From: Microbacterium stercoris
GTDB taxonomy: Bacteria > Actinomycetota > Actinomycetes > Actinomycetales > Microbacteriaceae
Assembly: GCF_017592545.1 (NCBI RefSeq)
Contig: NZ_JAGFOA010000005.1
Span: 186,001-250,000 of the forward strand
Length of the DNA stretch: 64,000 bases
Direction of reading: 5' to 3'
In this document: one piece after another, positions 1 through 6,469 of the stretch
Position numbering within the stretch: position 1 is the first letter of the stretch
Layout of the letters: each line of letters starts with the position of its first letter
Program-made: the position numbers and the translations under genes
The notes under the pieces: generated by a model
What the model was told of the DNA's origin: nothing
Seen by the model: only the letters and a program-made list of their open reading frames with translations
Databases searched by the model: none

Positions 1-108
1 ATGGGGGAGATCTCCGACGTGGCGCGCGGCGTCGTCTATCTCGAGCAGTCGCCGTTCGTCACCGGCGAGTTCCTGCACATCGACGGCGGCCAGATCGCGG
101 GCCACTGA
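1..108 (+). CDS. Short-chain dehydrogenase/reductase, C-terminal fragment (cut by window edge)
   Basis: Open from the first base and stops with TGA at 106-108, giving 35 residues. The end FVTGEFLHIDGGQIAGH matches the usual C-terminus of NAD(P)-dependent short-chain dehydrogenases, in which VTG-x-x-hydrophobic-x-x-DGG closes the Rossmann fold. The cofactor-binding and Ser-Tyr-Lys catalytic parts lie outside the window, so neither the substrate nor the start can be judged. One base separates it from the next gene, so the two are probably co-transcribed. Confidence 0.75.
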   Translation: MGEISDVARGVVYLEQSPFVTGEFLHIDGGQIAGH

Positions 109-109
109 G

Positions 110-505
110 ATGTCCGTCCTGACCGGGGCCCGGATGGATCCGGAGTCCGTCGTCATCGTCCAGCCGCTGCTGGACGCGTGGGCGGCGGCGATCGCGGACG
201 GCGCGCCGACGGCCGTCGCCGCCCTGTTCACGCCGGATGCGCTGCTGCAGGGCTTCGATCCGGCGCCGGGCTTCGGTCGGGCGAGCATCGAGGCGTACTA
301 CGCCAAGCAGCCCGCGGGTCTGCGCGCCGACGTCGATCTGCTCGTCGCGCGTCCGCTGGGTCCGGACAGCGTGCTCGGCTACGCGCACGTCGTCTTCCAC
401 CGCCCGGAGGGACCGGTGCCCGTGCACCTGACCGCCGTCGCCGAACGGACGGCGGACGGGTGGCTGCTGAGCCACTATCACGTGTCCCGGATCACCCTGG
501 GATGA
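110..505 (+). CDS. SnoaL/NTF2-like small protein
   Basis: A 131-residue protein with the NTF2-like (SnoaL/DUF4440) pattern: a helical N-terminal part with an LLDAWAAAIADG-type segment and LFTPDALL, then alternating beta strands ending in DGWLLSHYHVSRI. Such alpha+beta cones are small isomerases, cyclases or binding proteins; no catalytic residue can be named here. It starts one base after the dehydrogenase stop, so it probably works with that enzyme. A second in-frame ATG at 134 is possible, and the first ATG overlaps the preceding gene only in spacing, so the start is not certain. Confidence 0.7.
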   Translation: MSVLTGARMDPESVVIVQPLLDAWAAAIADGAPTAVAALFTPDALLQGFDPAPGFGRASIEAYYAKQPAGLRADVDLLVARPLGPDSVLGYAHVVFHRPEGPVPVHLTAVAERTADGWLLSHYHVSRITLG

Positions 506-515
506 TCCGACCCGT

Positions 516-547
516 CCGAGACGCGGCTCAGGGGAGCCGCGTCTCGG
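516..547 (+). terminator. Hairpin terminator after the SnoaL-like gene
   Basis: A perfect 14-base-pair stem (CCGAGACGCGGCTC with its complement) closes a four-base AGGG loop. It lies between the stop at 505 and the promoter of the next gene. There is no strong U tract, as is common in high-GC actinobacteria. Confidence 0.65.
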
Positions 548-552
548 GCGGC

Positions 553-558
553 TAGGCT
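553..558 (+). promoter_or_regulatory. -10 element TAGGCT, leaderless-type promoter of the HAD gene
   Basis: TAGGCT lies six bases before the GTG at 565, so transcription would start at or next to the start codon. No ribosome-binding site lies between. Confidence 0.65.
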
Positions 559-564
559 TGCTCG

Positions 565-1257
565 GTGACTTCCCCCTCTGATCTGCCCGCCGCCGTCCTG
601 TGGGACATGGACGGAACGCTCGTCGACACGGAGCCCTACTGGATGGCGGCGGAGACGCCGCTCGTCGAGGAGTACGGCGGCACCTGGACCCACGAGGACG
701 CCCTGAAGATGGTGGGCCTCAACCTCGAGGCGTCGTCGAAGATCCTGCAGGCGGCGGGCGTCGCTCTCAGTCCGCAGGAGATCATCTCGCGTCTGTCGGC
801 CGGCGTCATCGCGAGCTGCGTCGAGAAGGGCGTGCCGTTCCGCCCCGGAGCGCTCGAGCTGCTCCGTGATCTCAAGCAGCACGGCGTGAAGACGGCGCTC
901 GTCACGATGTCGTACCGTCACATGGCCCTGGCGATCGTCGACCTGATCGGATTCGACGCCTTCGACGTGGTCGTCGCAGGCGACGACGTCGAGCGCGGCA
1001 AGCCGTTCCCCGACGCCTACCTCCAGGCGGCCGAGCAGCTGGGCGTCGACATCGCCGAGTGCGTCGCGATCGAGGACTCTCCCACGGGGCTGAGCTCCGC
1101 CATCGCCTCCGGTGCGGTGTCGCTCGGCGTCCCCAACTTCGTCTCGCTCGACGACGCGGGTGCTGACGCGCTCTGGCCTACGCTCGCCGGGCGCACGGCG
1201 GCCGACCTGGGCGTGCTGCACGCGGAGCACGCCCCTCTGAAGGAGAACCAGGCATGA
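565..1257 (+). CDS. HAD-superfamily phosphatase (beta-phosphoglucomutase-like)
   Basis: A 230-residue haloacid-dehalogenase-fold hydrolase. Motif I, DMDGTLVDTE, near residue 14 carries the nucleophile and general-acid aspartates. The threonine/serine motif is in ALVTMSYRH, the lysine follows in the GKPFPDAY segment, and the metal-binding acidic motif is AIEDSPTGL. An alpha-helical cap of subclass I lies between motifs I and II. The likely reaction is dephosphorylation of a small phospho-metabolite; the substrate is unknown. The GTG at 565 is chosen because the protein aligns from there and a -10 hexamer sits six bases upstream. The stop overlaps the trmI start (ATGA), so the two are translationally coupled. 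Confidence 0.85.
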   Translation: MTSPSDLPAAVLWDMDGTLVDTEPYWMAAETPLVEEYGGTWTHEDALKMVGLNLEASSKILQAAGVALSPQEIISRLSAGVIASCVEKGVPFRPGALELLRDLKQHGVKTALVTMSYRHMALAIVDLIGFDAFDVVVAGDDVERGKPFPDAYLQAAEQLGVDIAECVAIEDSPTGLSSAIASGAVSLGVPNFVSLDDAGADALWPTLAGRTAADLGVLHAEHAPLKENQA

Positions 1258-2294
1258 CCGCCGCTTCCCGTCCCCGCGGTCCGTTCCGCTACGGCGACCG
1301 TGTGCAGCTGACCGGCCCGAAGGCGCGGATGCACACGATCACTCTGCGGGAGGGCGGCGAGCTCCACACCCACCACGGAGTGCTCAAGCACGAGCAGCTC
1401 GTCGGGCAGCCGGATGGATCCGTGTTCGAGAACAGCTCGGGCCACGAGTATCTCGCCCTGCGTCCCCTGCTGCGCGACTTCGTGATGTCGATGCCGCGCG
1501 GCGCCGCCATCGTGTACCCCAAGGACGCCGCCCAGATCGTGTCGCAGGCCGACATCTTCCCGGGGGCCGTCGTTGTGGAGGCCGGTGTCGGATCCGGCGC
1601 GCTGACCCTCTCGCTCCTGCGCGCCGTGGGGCCCGAGGGCCGGGTCATCTCGTTCGAGCGCCGCATCGAGTTCGCGGAGGTCGCTCGCGCGAACGTCGAG
1701 ACGTTCTTCGGCGAGACGCCGGCGTACTGGGAGGTGCGAGAGGGCGACCTGGCCGAGGCGCTGCCCGAGGCCGTCGAGAGCGGATCGGTCGATCGCGTTG
1801 TGCTCGACATGCTCGCGCCGTGGGAGGTGATGGACGCGGTCGTCGATGCCCTGGCACCGGGCGGCGTGGTGATCTGCTACGTCGCGACCGCCACCCAGCT
1901 CTCGCGCGTCGCCGAGTACATCCGCGGCACCGGTGCGTTCACCGACCCCGAGGCGAACGAGACGATGGTGCGCGGCTGGCACGTCGAGGGGCTCGCCGTG
2001 CGGCCCGACCACCGGATGGTGGCCCACACCGCGTTCCTCATCACGGCGCGGCGCCTCGCGCCCGGCGTGATCCCTCCCGAGGTGAAGCGTCGCGCGTCGA
2101 AGAAGAGCTTCTCCGACGAGGACGTGGAGATCTGGACCCCCGGGGCCGTCGGCGATCGCGACATCACCGACAAGAACCTCCGCAAGCGCATCCGTGAGGC
2201 GCAGCGCGCAGCCGACGGCGCGCGTCTGGCGGCCGGTCGCGGTGAGGGCCCTGGCGCCTCGGCGGCGTCAGAGGCACCCGCATCGGACGCATAG
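1254..2294 (+). CDS. trmI: tRNA (adenine(58)-N1)-methyltransferase
   Basis: 346 residues. TrmI forms 1-methyladenosine at position 58 of the tRNA T-loop using S-adenosylmethionine. The SAM-binding loop VEAGVGSGALTLSLLRAVG is near residue 110, followed by the acidic strand end FERRIEFAEVARANVE and a DLAEALPEAVESGSVDRVVLD-like motif region. The N-terminal beta domain with the YPKDAAQIV segment is typical of the actinobacterial enzyme. The C-terminal tail is basic then Ala/Ser/Glu-rich. In mycobacteria this gene lies beside the proteasome genes; here an FKBP lipoprotein gene and then pafB follow directly. The TAG stop is part of the next gene's -10 hexamer. Confidence 0.93.
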   Translation: MTAASRPRGPFRYGDRVQLTGPKARMHTITLREGGELHTHHGVLKHEQLVGQPDGSVFENSSGHEYLALRPLLRDFVMSMPRGAAIVYPKDAAQIVSQADIFPGAVVVEAGVGSGALTLSLLRAVGPEGRVISFERRIEFAEVARANVETFFGETPAYWEVREGDLAEALPEAVESGSVDRVVLDMLAPWEVMDAVVDALAPGGVVICYVATATQLSRVAEYIRGTGAFTDPEANETMVRGWHVEGLAVRPDHRMVAHTAFLITARRLAPGVIPPEVKRRASKKSFSDEDVEIWTPGAVGDRDITDKNLRKRIREAQRAADGARLAAGRGEGPGASAASEAPASDA

Positions 2295-2297
2295 ACT
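2292..2297 (+). promoter_or_regulatory. -10 element TAGACT for the FKBP lipoprotein gene, overlapping the trmI stop
   Basis: The first three bases are the trmI stop codon. Seven bases separate the hexamer from the ATG at 2305, which fits a leaderless or near-leaderless transcript. Confidence 0.6.
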
Positions 2298-2304
2298 GAA
2301 CGGC

Positions 2305-3294
2305 ATGCGTAGGAGCTCGGCCGTCCTCTCGATCACCGCACTGCTGACCCTGGGACTCGCGGGTTGCGCGGCTCCCGCCGGCTCGGCGCTCGCCTCCTGC
2401 GACCGGGTCGCAGACAGCGACCCGGGCACGATGGGCCTCATCGATGTCTCGGGAGACCTCGCCGATGCGCCCCGCGTCGAGGCCGAGGTGCCGTTCGTCG
2501 CGCCGAGCGATGCGTACGCCGACATCGAGCGCGGCGAGGGCGCGCTCATCACGAGCGTCGACCAGCCCGGGGTCCTCGACATCACGCTGTTCGACGGCGA
2601 GACCGGCGCTCCGCTGATCGGCACCGCCTACGACGGCGACGTCAGCTCGCTCGGCCCGCTGTCGGGCTGGACCCAGCAGTTCCCGGCGTTCGAAGACGCG
2701 CTGCTGTGCGCCACCGAGGGATCGCGGATCGCCGTCGCGATCTCGGAGGACGGCATCGCCCCCGAGGTCCGGCAGCAGTACGCGCAGGCCGGCATCCCGG
2801 ATGAGGGCTCGCTCATCGCGGTGCTCGACGTGCGCAAGGTGCTGCCGCTGGCGGCGTCCGGGTCGGTGCAGTTCAACTCCGGTCTCGGCCTGCCGACCGT
2901 CGTCCGCACCCCCGACGGCGTGCCCGGCATCATCGTCCCCGACGCGAAGGCGCCCACCGACGTGGTCTCGCAGACCCTCATCAAGGGCGACGGCGAGAAG
3001 CTGACCGCGCAGGACGCCCCCCTCGTGCAGTACACGGCGGTCTCCTGGGACGGCCGCGAGGTCACCGACTCGACGTGGGGCACGGGCGATGCGGCCCCGG
3101 CTCCGATGCAGCTGACGCCCGGACTCTTCGGCGAGGGATTCGCCAAGGCGCTCGTGGGTCAGACGGTCGGCTCGCAGATCATGGTGGTCGTCCCCGACGG
3201 CCTCGGCCCGCAGCAGGGCGCGGCCCCGTTCCGCGAGGGCGAGACGATCGTGTTCGTGGTCGACATCCTCGGCACCCTTCCGACCGCACAGTGA
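2305..3294 (+). CDS. FKBP-type peptidyl-prolyl isomerase lipoprotein
   Basis: 329 residues. A basic N-terminus, a hydrophobic core and the lipobox LAGC with Cys21 make this an exported lipoprotein that would be lipidated and N-acylated on that cysteine. The C-terminal quarter reads as an FKBP domain: VQYTAVSWDGREVTDSTW, then LTPGLFGEGFAKALVGQTVGS and a final VFVVDILG strand. The middle (residues about 60-220) may be a second, degenerate FKBP-like unit. It probably assists folding of secreted proteins outside the membrane. The reading frame is open further upstream, but the ATG at 2305 is the only start that gives a signal peptide, and a -10 hexamer sits seven bases before it. Confidence 0.85.
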   Translation: MRRSSAVLSITALLTLGLAGCAAPAGSALASCDRVADSDPGTMGLIDVSGDLADAPRVEAEVPFVAPSDAYADIERGEGALITSVDQPGVLDITLFDGETGAPLIGTAYDGDVSSLGPLSGWTQQFPAFEDALLCATEGSRIAVAISEDGIAPEVRQQYAQAGIPDEGSLIAVLDVRKVLPLAASGSVQFNSGLGLPTVVRTPDGVPGIIVPDAKAPTDVVSQTLIKGDGEKLTAQDAPLVQYTAVSWDGREVTDSTWGTGDAAPAPMQLTPGLFGEGFAKALVGQTVGSQIMVVVPDGLGPQQGAAPFREGETIVFVVDILGTLPTAQ

Positions 3295-3335
3295 GGCGGG
3301 ACGTCGCGCCGCTCCTGCTGGGGCGGCGCGCGTCC

Positions 3336-3341
3336 TAGGAT
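3336..3341 (+). promoter_or_regulatory. -10 element TAGGAT, leaderless-type promoter of pafB
   Basis: The hexamer ends six bases before the GTG at 3348. There is no ribosome-binding site in between. Confidence 0.65.
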
Positions 3342-3347
3342 GGCCAG

Positions 3348-4334
3348 GTGGCACAGCGGATCCAGGCGGGTGAGCGTCAGCTCAATCTCATCGTGGCGCT
3401 GATGGCCACCGAGATCGGACTGACGAAGCAGCAGATCCTGGAGTCGGTCTCGGGCTACCGTCAGCGCAACGCCGAGAAGGTCGACGCGCTCGAGAAGATG
3501 TTCGAGCGCGACAAGGACGACCTGCGCGCGCTCGGCGTGCCGATCGAGACGATCGGCGACAGCGCCGATCCGGCCGATCTCCGGGAGGCGCGCTACCGCA
3601 TCCCCAAGGCGGAGTACGACCTGCCCGCCGACATCGACTTCACGCCCGGGGAGCTCGCCGTGCTCGCCCTCGCGGGCTCGGTGTGGAGCGAGGGCTCGCT
3701 GTCGAAGGACGCCACCACGGGGCTGCGTAAGATCCGCGCCCTCGGCATCGAGGTCGATGAGCCGATCATCGGCTTCGCCCCGCGCATGACGGTGCGCGAA
3801 CCGTCGTTCGGCCCGCTTCGGGACGCCATCGAGGCCTGCCGCATCGTGGCCTTCGACTACCTCAAGCCGGGGGAGGAGAAACCGCGTAGGCGGACCGTGC
3901 GCCCCCTCGCGCTCGTCGACTTCGAGGGGCGCTGGCACGTGTCGGCGCACGACGTCGACGCCGACGGGGAGCGGATGTTCCTGCTGGCCCGCATCGTGGG
4001 CGACGTGATGCCGACGCGCAAGGGCTTCGATCCGGCGCTGCGAGACGGCGCGGGCGAGCGCGCGATGGCAGGCCTGCGCGCGGTCGCCGAGCGCAACCGC
4101 GCGCTGCTGGAGGTCACTCCCGGCACCGAGGCCGCACTGCGTCTGCTGCGGCGCGCGCAGCCGGCTCCGCAGGGCATCCGCGTGCCGTTCGTCGACCTCC
4201 ACATCTTCGCGGACGAGCTCGCCTCGTACGGGCCGGAGGTGCGTGTGGTCGACCCTCCGGAGCTGCGCGATGCGGTCATCTCGCGGCTGCGCGCCGCCCT
4301 CGCCGCGCACTCGGCGTCGGGGAGCGCGGCATGA
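3348..4334 (+). CDS. pafB: WYL-domain transcriptional regulator, PafB type
   Basis: 328 residues. The N-terminal winged helix-turn-helix (RQLNLIVALMATEIGLTKQQILESV) is followed by a WYL domain (EACRIVAFDYLKPGEEKPRRRTVRPLALV) and a WYL C-terminal extension. With PafC it forms the heterodimeric activator of the mycobacterial LexA-independent DNA-damage response, in which WYL domains are thought to bind single-stranded nucleic acid. It overlaps pafC by four bases (ATGA), as expected for two subunits of one complex. The name comes from proximity to pafA in mycobacteria; no Pup ligase gene is present here. Confidence 0.88.
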   Translation: MAQRIQAGERQLNLIVALMATEIGLTKQQILESVSGYRQRNAEKVDALEKMFERDKDDLRALGVPIETIGDSADPADLREARYRIPKAEYDLPADIDFTPGELAVLALAGSVWSEGSLSKDATTGLRKIRALGIEVDEPIIGFAPRMTVREPSFGPLRDAIEACRIVAFDYLKPGEEKPRRRTVRPLALVDFEGRWHVSAHDVDADGERMFLLARIVGDVMPTRKGFDPALRDGAGERAMAGLRAVAERNRALLEVTPGTEAALRLLRRAQPAPQGIRVPFVDLHIFADELASYGPEVRVVDPPELRDAVISRLRAALAAHSASGSAA

Positions 4335-5293
4335 GCCGCATGGTGACGCCCGACCTCGTCACGCTGTATCTCACGCTCGTGCCGTATCTGCTGGAGCGCG
4401 GCGAGGTGTCGGTCGTCGACGCCGCGCGCGACTTCGACGTATCGCCGGCCGAGATGCGGTCGATGGTCGAGAAGCTCACGGTGATCGGCATGCCGGGCGA
4501 GGACGACTACTTCCAGATGCCGAACGAGATGTTCGACATCAACTGGGATCTGCTCGACGAGCAGGACGTCATCGAGATCACACAGTCGGTGGGACTCGAG
4601 CGCACGCCCCGCCTCACGGCGCGCGAGGCCGCCGCTCTCATCGGCGGCCTCCGTCTCACGGCGGCCCTCCCGGGCATCGCCGGCACGGAGGTGCTCGAAG
4701 GGCTCCTCGCCAAGCTCGCGCGCGGTGCGGCCTCGGCTCCGGCGGAGGTCGTGATCGTTCCCGAGCCTGTCGACGCGGTGCGGGCGCTGGTGGCTCAGGC
4801 CCTGCGCGAGCAGGTGTCGCTGTCCTTCACCTACAAGAAGCCCGACTCCGAGCCGACGATCCGCACCGTCGATCCCGTCAAGGTCACCGTCGCCGACGGC
4901 CAGTGGTATCTGCAGGGCTGGTGTCACCTGCGGCGCGCGATGCGCAACTTCCTCCTCGAGCGGGTGTCCGATCCTCGTCTCACCGACACTCCGATCACCC
5001 ACGGGCACGAACCGGTGTCGGAGCTGTTCGAACCGGGCGCGGACGACGAGATCGTCGTCGTGCGCTTCGCGGATGAGCTGGCGCCGCTCGTCGGCGACTA
5101 CCTGTCGGGCGCCGAGTCCACCTCGCACGACGGCGTGACCACGGCGCGTTTGCGGGTGTCCGATGCCCGCACCCTCAAGCGCCTCGCGGCCCGCCGGTCG
5201 GGGCGCGTCGAGATCCTCGAGCCCGCGGCGGCGCGGCGTGCGGCCGCCGACTGGGCGGCGGATGCCCTCGCGCTGTACGGCGATCGGAGCTGA
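4331..5293 (+). CDS. pafC: WYL-domain transcriptional regulator, PafC type
   Basis: 320 residues, the partner of PafB. It has an N-terminal helix-turn-helix (TLYLTLVPYLLERGEVSVVDAARDFDVSP in outline), a WYL domain near residues 150-210 (SLSFTYKKPDSEPTIRTVDP, then DGQWYLQGWC) and a C-terminal extension. The start overlaps the pafB stop. After it a separate promoter begins the tat genes, so pafBC and tatAC may be expressed independently although they are adjacent, as in mycobacteria. Confidence 0.88.
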   Translation: MSRMVTPDLVTLYLTLVPYLLERGEVSVVDAARDFDVSPAEMRSMVEKLTVIGMPGEDDYFQMPNEMFDINWDLLDEQDVIEITQSVGLERTPRLTAREAAALIGGLRLTAALPGIAGTEVLEGLLAKLARGAASAPAEVVIVPEPVDAVRALVAQALREQVSLSFTYKKPDSEPTIRTVDPVKVTVADGQWYLQGWCHLRRAMRNFLLERVSDPRLTDTPITHGHEPVSELFEPGADDEIVVVRFADELAPLVGDYLSGAESTSHDGVTTARLRVSDARTLKRLAARRSGRVEILEPAAARRAAADWAADALALYGDRS

Positions 5294-5325
5294 CGGCGCT
5301 CAGCCGGATCATCTCTCGCGACGGT

Positions 5326-5331
5326 TAGACT
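5326..5331 (+). promoter_or_regulatory. -10 element TAGACT of the tatA-tatC-helY-lnt operon
   Basis: TAGACT is followed by a leader of about 30 bases containing a GGAGAT ribosome-binding site at 5358-5363, five bases before the tatA ATG. This is a leadered promoter, unlike those of several neighbours. Confidence 0.55.
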
Positions 5332-5368
5332 GACCGAGCTTCCCCCGACACGAAGACGGAGATCCCCC

Positions 5369-5635
5369 ATGGGCAACCTGACCGGCTGGCACCTGCTGAT
5401 CCTGCTCGCTGTCATCCTGCTGCTGTTCGGAGCCGCGCGCCTTCCCGCGCTCGCGCGCAGCCTCGGCCAGTCCGCTCGCGTCTTCAAGAGCGAGGTCAAG
5501 CAGATGAAGGCCGAGGACGAAGCCGGCAAGCCCGGCACGCCTGCCGAGACGCAGGCTCCCGGCTACACGCTGAACGGCAACCCGACGGATCGCCTCCCCG
5601 GCGCCGACGAGCCGCACAAGCCGACCCAGCCGTAG
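5369..5635 (+). CDS. tatA: Sec-independent (twin-arginine) translocase subunit TatA
   Basis: 88 residues with a single N-terminal membrane helix (WHLLILLAVILLLFGAARLP) directly followed by an amphipathic helix (LARSLGQSARVFKSEVKQMK) and a polar, Pro/Gly-rich tail. This is the TatA/E design: oligomers form the pore or thin the membrane for folded Tat substrates. Seven bases separate it from tatC and the two are co-transcribed. No tatB is seen here, as is common next to actinobacterial tatA-tatC pairs. Confidence 0.93.
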   Translation: MGNLTGWHLLILLAVILLLFGAARLPALARSLGQSARVFKSEVKQMKAEDEAGKPGTPAETQAPGYTLNGNPTDRLPGADEPHKPTQP

Positions 5636-5641
5636 GCGTCC

Positions 5642-6469
5642 GTGACCGCGGACTCCGCGTCGTCCGACCTCCCCGTCTCGAAGGACGACCTCCCGTACCG
5701 CGATCGGCGGATGTCGCTCGCGGATCATCTCGTCGAACTGCGAAAGCGGCTGATGATCGGCGCAGCCGCGCTGGTGATCGGCATGATCGTCGCGGCGTTC
5801 CTGACGGATCCGATCATCCAGTTCCTGCTGGGACCGATCGAGCAGGTCGCGAAGCAGCTCGATGACCCGTTCACGCGCCTCACCTACGCGAACGCGACGG
5901 GCGCGTTCGACATGCGCCTGCGCATCGCGTTCGCGATCGGTCTGCTGATCTCCGCACCGGTGTGGCTGTGGCAGATCTGGGCCTACATCATGCCGGGGCT
6001 CACCCGGAAAGAGGTGCGCTACACGATCGGCTTCATGGCGTCGGCGATCCCGCTCTTCTTCGCGGGCTGCTACGTCGCGGTGCTGGTGCTGCCGCACATC
6101 CTTCTCGTGATGTCCTCGTTCGTGCCGCAATCCGAGGTCGCGTCGCAGATCTACGACGCCGAGAAGTACTACGACCTGGTGTTCAAGACGCTGCTCGCGA
6201 TGGGCGTGGCGTTCGTCACCCCGGTCTTCCTCGTCGCACTGAACCTGGCGGGGATCCTGTCGGCGAGCGACATCCTCAGGGGCTGGCGCGTCGCGATCGT
6301 GATCGCGACCGCGTTCGCCGCCATCGCCACACCTTCGGCGGACATCGTCTCCATGCTGGTCCTGGCGGGCATCCTGGTCGTGCTGTACTTCGCGGCCTAC
6401 GGTGTCGCATACCTGTTCGACTGGCGAAAGGCCAGACGAGAGAAGGCCCTCGAATCGGAGATCTCGTGA
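5642..6469 (+). CDS. tatC: Sec-independent protein translocase subunit TatC
   Basis: 275 residues with six membrane helices. TatC binds twin-arginine signal peptides. The hallmark MSLADHLVELRKRL lies just before the first helix, and GAFDMRLRIAF and the PVWLWQIWAYIMPGL segment match the family. The GTG at 5642 is used; it gives a cytoplasmic N-terminus of about 25 residues. The stop overlaps the GTG of the helicase gene, so translation is coupled. Confidence 0.95.
   Translation: MTADSASSDLPVSKDDLPYRDRRMSLADHLVELRKRLMIGAAALVIGMIVAAFLTDPIIQFLLGPIEQVAKQLDDPFTRLTYANATGAFDMRLRIAFAIGLLISAPVWLWQIWAYIMPGLTRKEVRYTIGFMASAIPLFFAGCYVAVLVLPHILLVMSSFVPQSEVASQIYDAEKYYDLVFKTLLAMGVAFVTPVFLVALNLAGILSASDILRGWRVAIVIATAFAAIATPSADIVSMLVLAGILVVLYFAAYGVAYLFDWRKARREKALESEIS

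Noticed and set aside
2194-2304. A longer N-terminus of the FKBP lipoprotein
   Set aside because: It would bury the signal peptide and overlap the trmI end; the lipobox needs the ATG at 2305.
5962-6465. Upstream extension of the helicase frame inside tatC
   Set aside because: The sequence there is out-of-frame tatC; the helicase family start lies at GTG 6466 with a ribosome-binding site.
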